DNA of 64,000 bases from Planococcus sp. MER TA 32b. GTDB taxonomy: Bacteria > Bacillota > Bacilli > Bacillales_A > Planococcaceae. The number at the start of each line of letters is the position of its first letter. The stretch's first letter is position 1. Below are positions 15,681 to 23,390 of the stretch, in pieces. The notes beneath the pieces are model-generated. The model worked only from the letters and a program-made list of their open reading frames with translations. It was not told where the DNA came from and did no database searches. The stretch covers positions 372,001-436,000 of the forward strand of contig JAMCAN010000001.1 of assembly GCA_023715185.1 (NCBI GenBank). Reading direction: 5' to 3'. The translations under genes and the position numbers were made by a program.

Positions 15681-15989
15681 ATGGTTAAAACAATCACGGC
15701 AGAAGAGTATGCGAGTCTTGTTGGAAATAATGAAAGACCGGCAGTCCTGAATTTCGGATCTAATGGTTGAGGGCCATGTGCCCAATTGGGACCGGTGGTC
15801 TCAAACGTTGCTGATCAGGTTGATTCAGTAGATTTTTATAAAGTGGTTGTCAGTGATGCTCCGGAATTGGCAGAGCAATTCGGCATTATGAGCATCCCGA
15901 CATTAGTGCTCGTTAAAAACGGGAAAGAAGTGAAACGGTCTGTCGGCTTTATGCCGGAAGAAGCGTTGAAGGAATTTGCACTAAGCTAG
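15681..15989 (+). CDS. Selenocysteine thioredoxin with UGPC active site
   Basis: A 102-residue thioredoxin whose frame contains TGA at 15768 (codon 30). Read through, it gives AVLNFGSNGUGPCAQLGPVV, the classical thioredoxin WCGPC site with Sec in place of the attacking cysteine. The cis-proline loop MSIPTLVLVKNGKEV and terminal helix are intact. The ATG has AAGGAGG 7 bases ahead, while the frame after TGA has no usable start at the right place. Sec-thioredoxins are known in a few Sec-decoding bacteria. Being 56 bp after the PhnD-like gene, it is probably cotranscribed with it. A gene caller would truncate it. Confidence 0.9.
15788..15802 (+). promoter_or_regulatory. Candidate SECIS hairpin of the UGPC thioredoxin
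   Basis: Seventeen nt after the UGA, GGGACC pairs with GGTCTC (one G-U) around the loop GGT, the same loop as in the USVC gene. Confidence 0.65.
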
Positions 15990-16001
15990 TCATATAATAA
16001 A

Positions 16002-16063
16002 GGCGGCACCAGCTGCGGTCCCATGATGTATTTCATGGACTCCGGGCTGGTGCCGCCTTTTTT
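16002..16063 (+). terminator. Strong terminator after the Sec-thioredoxin
   Basis: A 12-bp stem GGCGGCACCAGC/GCTGGTGCCGCC with an inner CCATGA/TCATGG helix is followed by seven T. Confidence 0.9.
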
Positions 16064-16119
16064 GAGCAGAAATTTGAAACGCACAGGCTAAGAATTTTTT
16101 ATTTTAAGGCGTTTTAAGC

Positions 16120-16224
16120 AAGTTGGGAATAAAAGTGGAGAAGTTGGGAGTATTCAGGCCGAAGTTGGGAGTAAACCGATGGAAGTTGGGAGTATTCCAG
16201 CCAAAGTTGGGAGTAAACGAAAGG
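16120..16224. repeat. Tandem array of 21-bp units (5 copies)
   Basis: Five exact-length 21-bp units share the core AAGTTGGGAGTA with nine variable bases. It lies between the terminators of two convergent genes. The same layout, with other core sequences, recurs elsewhere in the window. Confidence 0.9.
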
Positions 16225-16240
16225 AGTGTATTAAGTCAAA

Positions 16241-16275
16241 AAAAGCTTGCACCCATTTGACGGGAGCAAGCTTTT
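16241..16275 (-). terminator. Terminator of the polysaccharide deacetylase gene
   Basis: A 10-bp stem AAAAGCTTGC/GCAAGCTTTT whose minus-strand 3' side runs into TTTTTT. Confidence 0.75.
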
Positions 16276-16289
16276 CATACATTCATACA

Positions 16290-16937
16290 TTATTCGGTTT
16301 CCAGTAAAGCAAACTCATAACCCTGTTCTTTAATGGCAGCAATCAGCTGCGGCAAAACTTTAACCGTTTGGCTTAGCTCATGCAATAAAATAATGGCTCC
16401 GTCTTCCAGGTAGTCGACGACATTCGCGACAATCTGGTCGGGCTCATCTTTCAGTTCCCAGTCCATCGAGGCGATTCGCCACATGACGGTTTTGAGATTT
16501 AGACGCTTGGCAGCCTGAAGGGTATCCTCATTGAACTGTCCATAAGGCGGACGGAAGAATGTCACCGGTTTGCCGGTGATGCGTTCGATCGCGTCCACGC
16601 TCTTTTTGAGTTCGCTGTATTGCTGCTGTTGAGTCATTTTATCAGCCAAGTTTCTGTGATTTACGGTATGGGTGCCGATTTGATGACCTTCCGCCAGAAC
16701 TCTTTTCCACGGTCTTTCTTTATGCAGTAGCCGTGTTTGCCAGAAGAAAACGGCGGGTGTCCCGGTATCCTTCAATATATCAAGTATGTCAGGCAAGACT
16801 CTGCTTGGCCCGTCATCAAAAGTGAGAATAACGGTTTTCCTGTCTGCGTTCCTGTTTGGAACAGAAACCAGGATTTCCGGATTTTGAGAGTCGTACACGA
16901 CCCTGGAGGAATTGACTGCTCATGGACTTTTTCTCAT
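16290..16937 (-). CDS. Polysaccharide deacetylase (NodB domain) with an in-frame UGA at codon 6
   Basis: A NodB-type carbohydrate esterase. TFDDGPS carries the general base and metal aspartate, GTHTVNH the two metal histidines, FRPPYGQ the third motif and LLHE the C-terminal histidine motif. The catalytic domain is intact. The best ribosome site (AAGGAG) precedes an ATG at 16937 whose frame reads MRKSP, then TGA, then AVNSSRVV into the domain. Translation could instead begin at GTG 16898, which lacks a ribosome site. The UGA could be Sec (a SECIS-like hairpin follows), a TGG-to-TGA nonsense change, or the end of a five-residue leader. It follows the PhnC-like gene by 28 bp in one operon. No signal peptide is seen. 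Confidence 0.75.
16888..16903 (-). promoter_or_regulatory. SECIS-like hairpin in the deacetylase gene
   Basis: Sixteen nt after the UGA, GGGTCG pairs with CGACTC around TGTA. Position matches the other selenoprotein genes, but the loop is less typical and the residue is not catalytic. Confidence 0.3.
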
Positions 16938-16965
16938 CAAAATCACGCTCCTTAAGAAGATTGTA

Positions 16966-17727
16966 TCAAATCTGGAAGAACAGGTTCTGCTGTTCGGATT
17001 CGTAGGTTTCCTGATATTCCGCGCTTGTGAAATCTTCAGGCTTGCCGTCGAAGATCAACTCGCCGTCTTTTAAGGCGATGATCCGCGTCGCATAGCGTTT
17101 GGCAAGTTCGATGTCGTGGACATTGATGATGGTCAATAAACCCAGTCGTTCATGGATATCCTGCAATAAAGAGAAAATCCGGTTCGAAGTTCCGGGATCC
17201 AGGCTGGCAACCGGTTCGTCGCCCAGAAGAATCCGTGGATGCTGAACGAGGGCGCGCGCGATGCCGACGCGCTGTTTTTGGCCGCCGCTCAAATTCTCGA
17301 CACGGCGGTTTTCCATTTCCGTCAATCCCACTTCCGCGATGATGCGTTTCGCTTCCTGGATCTCTTCTGATGTGAACCAGCCGACCAGGTTTTTAAATGT
17401 GGAGCGGTAGCCGAAGCGGCCGGTCAGCACATTTTGCAGCACGCTCATGCGGGGGATCAGGTTGAAATGCTGAAACACCATGCCCATTTCCCGTCGGATC
17501 TGGCGTAGCTCCTCTTTTTGGAAAGACATCGGTGTGCCGTCAAAATGGATTTCCCCTTCAGTCGGCTGCTGCAATCCGTTGATGCAGCGAATGAATGTCG
17601 ATTTACCGGCGCCGCTTTTACCCAGTACGCAAACAAACTCATTTTTTTCAAAAGACAAGTTCAAATCGGACAGGGCATTGTCTTTCATTCCCGGGTACCG
17701 GACTGATACATTTTTCAGTTCAAGCAT
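16966..17727 (-). CDS. PhnC-like ABC transporter ATPase
   Basis: A 253-residue ABC ATPase of the phosphonate-import (PhnC) type. Walker A GKSGAGKST, Q-loop, signature LSGGQKQRVGIARAL and Walker B ILLGDEP are all present, and the family-typical VSVRYPGM start is seen. It powers the permease encoded just upstream (13 bp). I start at ATG 17727 because AGGAGG lies 7 bases before it. Partner binding protein is most likely the lipoprotein at 14719. Substrate is uncertain, as argued there. Confidence 0.88.
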   Translation of the reverse strand: MLELKNVSVRYPGMKDNALSDLNLSFEKNEFVCVLGKSGAGKSTFIRCINGLQQPTEGEIHFDGTPMSFQKEELRQIRREMGMVFQHFNLIPRMSVLQNVLTGRFGYRSTFKNLVGWFTSEEIQEAKRIIAEVGLTEMENRRVENLSGGQKQRVGIARALVQHPRILLGDEPVASLDPGTSNRIFSLLQDIHERLGLLTIINVHDIELAKRYATRIIALKDGELIFDGKPEDFTSAEYQETYESEQQNLFFQI

Positions 17728-17740
17728 TTTCATGCCTCCT

Positions 17741-18496
17741 TTAGATAACGCGATTCCGGACAAAACTGCCGAGCGAGTCGACGAGAATGACCATGACCAT
17801 GATGATCAGGACGTCGAGCGACACAGATGAATAGTTGAAAGTATTAAAATCATTGAACAGGCGCTGGCCGATACCGCCGCCGCCGATGAATCCCAATATC
17901 AATGAAGTGCGGATCGCCACTTCGAAGCGATAGAAAAAGTTGGACAGGACATTCGGCCAGATCTGGGGAAGGATGCTGAAGAGGGAAGCGACCCAGCGTT
18001 TTGCGCCGACCGCTTTCATCGCTTCCTGAGGTCCGGTATCCGCCGCTTCGATCAGCTCGGAAATCAGTTTGCCCATGACGCCGATATTATGGAATGTGAT
18101 CGCCAGCACTGCCGGGAATGGCCCAAGCCCAAGTGTAGTCAGGAGAATCAAACCGAAAACGATCTCCGGAACAGAGCGAACAAAGCTGAGCGCCACCCGG
18201 AAAAAGTGGAACACCGGCTTGGAATGTGCTGTATTCCGCGCCGCCAGAAAACTGAGCGGCAAACCGATGATCAGCCCAAGGAAGCTGCCGAGAAACGCCA
18301 TCGCCAAAGTGGCCAGGGTATCTTCAAGCATGCCAGGCAAGCGGGTGAAATCCATCGGGAACCATTGCGACAAGAAGTCGATCATGTTCCGGAAATCCCG
18401 GAATTTCGTCAGATCGAACTCAGTCAGCCGCATGCTGATGAAGATCGCCACAACCAATAAAGCGTATATTATTAAACTTCTTTTCTTAAACCACAT
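17741..18496 (-). CDS. PhnE-like ABC transporter permease
   Basis: A 251-residue inner-membrane permease with about six helices. The EAA-type coupling loop EAMKAVGAKRWVASLFSILPQIWPN and the GGGGIGQRLF segment near the C-terminus are typical of PhnE. First gene of a permease-ATPase-deacetylase unit, downstream of the selD terminator. The ribosome site is weak; ATG 18496 is the most plausible start, three codons inside the longest frame. Confidence 0.85.
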   Translation of the reverse strand: MWFKKRSLIIYALLVVAIFISMRLTEFDLTKFRDFRNMIDFLSQWFPMDFTRLPGMLEDTLATLAMAFLGSFLGLIIGLPLSFLAARNTAHSKPVFHFFRVALSFVRSVPEIVFGLILLTTLGLGPFPAVLAITFHNIGVMGKLISELIEAADTGPQEAMKAVGAKRWVASLFSILPQIWPNVLSNFFYRFEVAIRTSLILGFIGGGGIGQRLFNDFNTFNYSSVSLDVLIIMVMVILVDSLGSFVRNRVI

Positions 18497-18561
18497 CAAA
18501 ATCAACTCTATTCTTTGGAGATGCCGCTACGGCTTGTCTTACTGCCTGTAATTTTAAAACA

Positions 18562-18590
18562 AGGACTCATTGCGAGTCCTTGTTTTTATT
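18562..18590 (-). terminator. Terminator after selD
   Basis: AACAAGGACTC/GAGTCCTTGTT, an 11-bp perfect stem with loop ATTGC or its complement, sits 25-50 bp after the selD stop in the minus direction. Confidence 0.8.
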
Positions 18591-18613
18591 GTACAGTCTT
18601 TAGCACTTTTAAC

Positions 18614-19663
18614 TTAGATAACTTTAATGCGTCCGGCATTGCCTTCGGTAACTTCTCCGATAATCGAAGATTGGACACCGCTGCTCTGAAGGTCGCGCTG
18701 CAATGAATCAGCTTCGGCTTCAGGAACAGAAATCAATAATCCGCCGGAAGTTACAGCGTCACAAAGGATGAGCTGGTCGATTTTGCTGATGTTGTCCGCG
18801 TAATCGATATCAGGCGCAAGCCATTTGTGATTTTTATGCGTGCCACCTGGAATGATGTTCTGTTCAGCAAGTTCTTTGGCTTTCGAAAGGACAGGCACTT
18901 CGTCGTTGTAGATCGTGACGCCTGTGCTGCTGCCTTTCGCGATTTCCATCGTGTGGCCCAGGAGACCGAATCCAGTTATATCCGTGCAGGCATTGACGGT
19001 ATAGTTTTCCATCGCTTCCGCCGCTTTTTTATTCAGCGTAGCCATGACTTCCATCACTTCTGCAAGATCATCTTTTTCAAGCAAATCCTGTTTGATGGCT
19101 GTCGTCAGTATGCCGACGCCAATCGGCTTAGTCAAAATCAAGCGGTCGCCCGGTTTCGCTCCAGCATTCGCGCGGATGCGGTCAGGGTGAATTGTGCCGG
19201 TAACGGATAATCCGAATTTCGGCTCCTGATCGTCGATTGAATGTCCGCCGACCAAAGTGGCGCCGGATTCTTTCACTTTATCGGAAGCGCCGGCTAGGAT
19301 GTCAGCCAGGATGCTCTTATCCAGTGTGTTAATCGGGAACGCCACGATATTCATGACGGTCAGCGGCTTGCCGCCCATTGCATAAACGTCGCTCAATGAG
19401 TTGGCCGCACCGATTTGCCCGAACATATAAGGGTCGTCGACGATTGGTGTGAAGAAGTCCAAAGTCTGGACAAGTGCCACATCGTCGCTGATTTTATAAA
19501 CACCGGCATCATCGGCTGTATCCAGTCCGACCAGTAAATTAGGGTTTTCTGCATTTCTCGGTAAATGACGCAGAACCTGCGCCAGGTCCTCAGGACCAAT
19601 TTTGCATCCTCAACCACCTTTAGATGATAAAGAAGTCAATTTAACCATATCTTTTTCAGTCAT
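18614..19663 (-). CDS. selD: Selenide, water dikinase SelD, itself a selenoprotein
   Basis: A 349-residue selenophosphate synthetase that makes selenophosphate from selenide and ATP, the selenium donor for SelA. The frame includes TGA at 19612-19610 (codon 18) in the segment SSKGGUGCKIGPEDL; this is exactly the catalytic Cys/Sec position followed by the invariant lysine. Downstream, GLDTADDAGVYKI, GGKPLTVMNI, GGHSIDD and CTDITGFGLLGH are classic SelD motifs. Without readthrough the gene would begin at an internal GTG (19480) and lose the active site. It starts 23 bp after the SenB-like glycosyltransferase and is probably cotranscribed with it. Confidence 0.95.
19585..19597 (-). promoter_or_regulatory. 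Candidate SECIS hairpin of selD
   Basis: Twelve nt after the UGA, GGTCC pairs with GGACC around a TGA loop. It is the shortest stem of the set but at a similar distance. Confidence 0.5.
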
Positions 19664-19685
19664 TAGGATCCGCCTCTTTTCTATA

Positions 19686-20696
19686 TTAAATATTGTCCTG
19701 CTGTGTGATTGAAGTATAAATCTTCAGCAAAGCCTCCGCTTCAAAGGAAGGGGAATGGTGATCGGCCGCATATTGTTTCGCCTGCATGCCAATGCGTTGC
19801 CTTGCATCGTTATTATTAATCAGCTCAGCTGCGTAATCAAGGAATTGATTTTGATCATTATATAAATACCCCGTTTTTCCATTTTCAACCATGCCTTTAT
19901 TGCCGGGAACATGGGAAACCAGAACCGGCTTGCCGTAACCCATCGCTTCCAGGATCGCTGCTGGCTGCCCTTCCGCATGGGAAGTGTTCAGCACGACATC
20001 CGCATTTTCGAAAACAGCGCCCATTTCAGCATGGGGAATTTCGCCGATATACGTCAGCCAGTCAGCATGTTCATCCGCTAAACTGAGCACGGTGTCCGCT
20101 TCCGCCTGTTCGAGAAGAGGTCCTGCCAGCCACAGGCGGATGTTCGGAAACTCTTTATGAAGTTCGCTGAGGGCGTTGATGGCAAACGGGATATTCTTCA
20201 CTTTCCGTATGCCAGCCGGCAATGCGAATAAAAAAGTGTCCGGTTCTTTTATTAGGTGTGAAGGGTCCGCCTCTGAAAAATCGCTGGTGCCTTGCGCAAT
20301 CGCGAAGACTTTTCCTTCGAATTGCGGCGCTTCCCGCAGCACTGTGGTTTTTGCGGCTTCGTCAAACACATGGATCGCTTCGGCGCTTTCCAGCGTACTA
20401 AGAACTGCTGGCCGTTTTTCCGGATCAAAGAGATCCGCGTTCAAATCGGTGCCGGTCATCGTAATGATAAAGCGTTCCGGTTTTTGATCGAGCTGCTGAA
20501 GAAATTGATGGAAGTAATAGGCGTGAAAGCCATGCACCAGGTCGGCATCCGGTAAAGTGCTGGCGCGGTTTTCTCCTGTAATTGAAACGATTTCAGTCCG
20601 TGCACCAATCTTCTCCAAGTTCGCTGCAATCCTTCGCACAGTCACGGTATTTCCCCGGGGCTGCGGATAATTGGGCGCTGCCAATACTATTTTCAT
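19686..20696 (-). CDS. GT-B glycosyltransferase, resembling selenosugar synthase SenB
   Basis: A 336-residue family-4-like glycosyltransferase. Segments that resemble SenB of selenoneine biosynthesis are: an N-terminal GNTVTVRRIAANLE loop, the central ITMTGTDLNADL, the nucleotide-sugar-site LPAGIRKVKN, and SHAEGQPAAILEAMGYGKPVLVS with the donor-binding glutamate. SenB joins a UDP-sugar to selenium from selenophosphate, giving a selenosugar. The gene ends 23 bp before selD and reads into it, the linkage expected if it uses SelD product. No SenA-type enzyme is nearby, so the end product would be a selenosugar rather than selenoneine. Function is inference; an ordinary wall glycosyltransferase is the alternative. 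Confidence 0.65.
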   Translation of the reverse strand: MKIVLAAPNYPQPRGNTVTVRRIAANLEKIGARTEIVSITGENRASTLPDADLVHGFHAYYFHQFLQQLDQKPERFIITMTGTDLNADLFDPEKRPAVLSTLESAEAIHVFDEAAKTTVLREAPQFEGKVFAIAQGTSDFSEADPSHLIKEPDTFLFALPAGIRKVKNIPFAINALSELHKEFPNIRLWLAGPLLEQAEADTVLSLADEHADWLTYIGEIPHAEMGAVFENADVVLNTSHAEGQPAAILEAMGYGKPVLVSHVPGNKGMVENGKTGYLYNDQNQFLDYAAELINNNDARQRIGMQAKQYAADHHSPSFEAEALLKIYTSITQQDNI

Positions 20697-20842
20697 CGTC
20701 AGTTCAATCCTTTTGCGTTTTGGCGTATAGAATCAGCCAGGGATTAAATGTCTCCACCTAATTATCCTGAAACTAGTGTATTTTGTCATCTTTAACCACT
20801 TGCTAATTTTTTATTTCAATAAAATCTTTGAGAATTGGGCGG

Positions 20843-20925
20843 AACGCACGCAAGAGGGTGTTAATCGCACGCAAACGAAATTAATCGCACGCAAGCAGAC
20901 CCTAATCGCACGCAAATTTCCGCCA
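20843..20925. repeat. Tandem array of 20-21-bp units (4 copies)
   Basis: Four units with the core AATCGCACGCAA lie between the glycosyltransferase promoter side and tRNA-Sec. Confidence 0.85.
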
Positions 20926-20943
20926 GGCTACTTTATTATAGAA

Positions 20944-20968
20944 AAAGCCGCCGAATTGGCGGCTTTTC
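20944..20968 (-). terminator. Terminator after selC
   Basis: AAAGCCGCC/GGCGGCTTT stem with an AATT loop, directly downstream of the tRNA in the minus direction. Confidence 0.8.
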
Positions 20969-20978
20969 TTCTATGTAT

Positions 20979-21075
20979 TGGCGGGATCGTGTGGGAATCG
21001 AACCCACCGGACCTGGCACGCAGGCCCCTCAGGGTTTTGAAGACCCAGGAAGACACCAGTCACTCATCCAACCCC
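20979..21075 (-). tRNA. selC: Selenocysteine tRNA (anticodon UCA)
   Basis: A 97-nt tRNA on the minus strand with encoded CCA. The anticodon loop CTTCAAA carries TCA, which reads UGA; a long variable arm (GGCCTG/CAGGTC stem) is present; the T arm is GTGGG-TTCGATT-CCCAC; the extended acceptor is GGGGTTGG with ACGATCCC (two G-U pairs and a mismatch at the inner end) and a G discriminator before CCA. Anticodon, long acceptor and long variable arm together identify tRNA-Sec, not Ser or Leu. A hairpin with GCCGCC/GGCGGC and T run lies just downstream. Confidence 0.95.
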
Positions 21076-21211
21076 GTAATTTATAAGCGATTTTAATTGT
21101 ATAGGGAAAATCAAAGATCCGCAAGAAATGAGATTGGAACGCTGTGCTTGAAACACTCTCAGCGGAAGCTTAAAGTTAAGATACGACCAAACAGAGAAGA
21201 CGGTGAACATT

Positions 21212-23110
21212 ATGGAGAAGACTTATTATACGATCGGCATGGCCGGGCATATCGACCACGGCAAGACGGCGCTAACGAAGGCGCTGACGAATGTGGATAC
21301 AGACCGCTTAAAGGAAGAGAAAGAGCGGGGCATTTCCATTGAACCTGGTTACGCGCCATTACAAATAGAAGACGGGACGCAATTATCCATCATCGATGTG
21401 CCGGGGCACGAACGTTTTATCCGCCAGATGATTGCGGGTGTAGCTGGGATCGATTTGGTGGTTCTTGTTATTGCGGCAGATGAAGGCGTCATGCCGCAAA
21501 CTGAGGAACATCTGGAAATTCTTCAATTTCTGGGCGTCGAACAGTGCATCGTGGCCATCACGAAAATCGACCGCGTCGATGAAATCATGCTGGAGCTCGT
21601 TCAGGAAGACATTCAGGAACGGCTGGAAGGAACGATTTTTGATGGTGCGCCGTACGTGCTGGTCGACAGTTTATCCGGAAAAGGCATCGATGAATTAGAG
21701 TCAGCGATCATCGACAGCCTGCAGTCGGTGAAATTCCGCGACGCTTACGGTTCATTCCGTTTGCCGATCGATCAGGTGTTTACTGTTCAGGGGCAAGGCA
21801 CGGTTGTGCGCGGAACGATTTATGAAGGCGCAGTGCAAAAAGGGGCGCAGCTGACTTTATTGCCGAAAGGGCTGAAAGTGAAAGCGCGCCAGATTCAAGT
21901 TCATCACGAAGAACGGGAAGAAGCGCGTGCCGGGCAGCGGACGGCGATCAATCTTGGGGGCATCGAAAAGACGGAAGTATTCCGCGGCGATGTGCTCGTA
22001 GCGTCGGACCATTTTTTGGTGACCGATACGATCGATGTGGCATTGAATCTTACCGGGGGCACATTTACGCCGCTCAAGCAGCGGGCACCGGTGAAAGTGC
22101 ATGTGGGAACTTCGGAAGTGATGGGAAAAATCGTTTTTTTTGACCGCAATGAACTGGAGCAGACTGATGAAGAAGTGCTGTGCCAGATCCGGCTCGATGA
22201 AGAAATCGTTGTCCGGCGCGGCGACCGCTTTATCCTGCGGCGGCCAACGCCTGTTGAAACACTGGGCGGAGGCTGGGTGATCCAGCCAAAAGGCGGCAAA
22301 TACCGCTTTGGTCCGGAAACGATCGAGATGCTGCAGAACGTGATGCAGGGAACACCGGAAGACCTCGTCGAAGAAGAGCTGGCGAAAAACATCCTGTTGG
22401 ATCTGCAGCAGCTGATCCAACAAACTTCACTGGATGAACCGGTCCTGAAAGAAACGATTGCGGAAGGGTTGGAGAAAGGCAGCCTGCTGGAAACGGGCCC
22501 GCAGAAATTCAGCCTGGCCAAAACTTTCTCGAAGATCAAAGGGGAAATCGGTGCGCGTGTTAAAGCTTATCATACAGACTATCCGATGAGACCAGGCATG
22601 AGCAAGGCGGAATTGAGCCAGTCACTGAGTGCAGGCTATCCGAAACCTTTCATTGAATACAGCCTGAATGCTTTGGCTGATCAGGGAGATTTGAAGAAGA
22701 CCGGCCAATACATCGCGCTCGGCACATTCGAACCGCATTTGCCGAAACAATGGAAGGTGCGCATGGAAGGGGTTATTTCGGCGCTTGAAAAGGACGGCGT
22801 CCAAGTGAAGAAATGGGAGCAGTATTTTGAAGGCACGCCGCTGCCCAAAAATGAGATTTCGGATTTGACGCAGTATTTATTGGAGACGAAACAGGTTTAC
22901 CGGCTGCTGGAAGACTCCATGGTCCACCGCAATGCCGTTGAACGGGCCGTAACGAAACTCAGGCAGGACACGGCGGCGGCATTCGGTTTGAAGGAAGCGA
23001 AAGAGTCGCTGGATCTATCAAGAAAATACCTGATACCATTTTTGGAGCTGCTTGATTCGTTGGAAATCACAGAGCGCGAAGAAAATCAGCGCCGCTGGAC
23101 CGGTAAATAA
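21212..23110 (+). CDS. selB: Selenocysteine-specific elongation factor SelB
   Basis: A 632-residue translation GTPase that brings Sec-tRNA to the ribosome at UGA. GTPase motifs [14 protein letters not shown] and TKID are in the first 130 residues; domains II and III follow ([15 protein letters not shown]); the last 250 residues form winged-helix repeats that bind the SECIS hairpin. I start at ATG 21212 with GGTGA upstream; a GTG three codons earlier is possible. selB is followed 16 bp later by the SelW-like selenoprotein and then selA, so this is a three-gene operon. Confidence 0.95.
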   Translation: MEKTYYTIGMAGHIDHGKTALTKALTNVDTDRLKEEKERGISIEPGYAPLQIEDGTQLSIIDVPGHERFIRQMIAGVAGIDLVVLVIAADEGVMPQTEEHLEILQFLGVEQCIVAITKIDRVDEIMLELVQEDIQERLEGTIFDGAPYVLVDSLSGKGIDELESAIIDSLQSVKFRDAYGSFRLPIDQVFTVQGQGTVVRGTIYEGAVQKGAQLTLLPKGLKVKARQIQVHHEEREEARAGQRTAINLGGIEKTEVFRGDVLVASDHFLVTDTIDVALNLTGGTFTPLKQRAPVKVHVGTSEVMGKIVFFDRNELEQTDEEVLCQIRLDEEIVVRRGDRFILRRPTPVETLGGGWVIQPKGGKYRFGPETIEMLQNVMQGTPEDLVEEELAKNILLDLQQLIQQTSLDEPVLKETIAEGLEKGSLLETGPQKFSLAKTFSKIKGEIGARVKAYHTDYPMRPGMSKAELSQSLSAGYPKPFIEYSLNALADQGDLKKTGQYIALGTFEPHLPKQWKVRMEGVISALEKDGVQVKKWEQYFEGTPLPKNEISDLTQYLLETKQVYRLLEDSMVHRNAVERAVTKLRQDTAAAFGLKEAKESLDLSRKYLIPFLELLDSLEITEREENQRRWTGK

Positions 23111-23126
23111 TGAGGGAGGGAGTGTG

Positions 23127-23360
23127 ATGGCGATGAAAATCGCAATCGAATTTTGCATGCAATGAAATTACGCACCCAAAGCCGCAAGTTTTGCGGAACA
23201 ATTATTTAGCCATTTCCGGAACGGAATAACAGCGCTTGAACTCGTCCCAAGTTCCGGGGGAGCATTTGAAATCACAGTGGATGGAACAAAGATTCACTCG
23301 AAATTGGAAACGAGGCAGTATCCGGAAATCAATGAAATCATCCGGAAACTTGAAAAATAA
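23127..23360 (+). CDS. SelW/Rdx-family selenoprotein with CMQU motif
   Basis: A 77-residue selenoprotein invisible to standard gene calling because of TGA at 23163 (codon 13). Read through, it begins MAMKIAIEFCMQUNYAPKAA and continues with the Rdx-family pattern LVPSSGGAFEITVDG and SKLETRQYPEI. The CxxU redox motif at residues 10-13 on the first strand-helix turn, followed by NYAPKA, matches selenoprotein W and related thioredoxin-like proteins. GGGAGGG lies 6 bases before the ATG. It sits between selB and selA with 16- and 30-bp gaps, a placement that strongly supports a Sec reading. SelW proteins act in thiol-selenol redox; partner unknown. Confidence 0.92.
23182..23196 (+). promoter_or_regulatory. 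Candidate SECIS hairpin of the SelW-like gene
   Basis: Sixteen nt after the UGA, CCGCAA pairs perfectly with TTGCGG around a GTT loop. Confidence 0.65.
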
Positions 23361-23390
23361 CTTACCGACAAGGCAGATGGAGGATTTGCG

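Noticed and set aside
15681-15989. Annotating only the 67-codon frame after TGA as a thioredoxin fragment
   Set aside because: That frame begins inside the active-site helix without a ribosome site; the upstream half is in frame, has AAGGAGG and completes the fold, so it is one selenoprotein gene.
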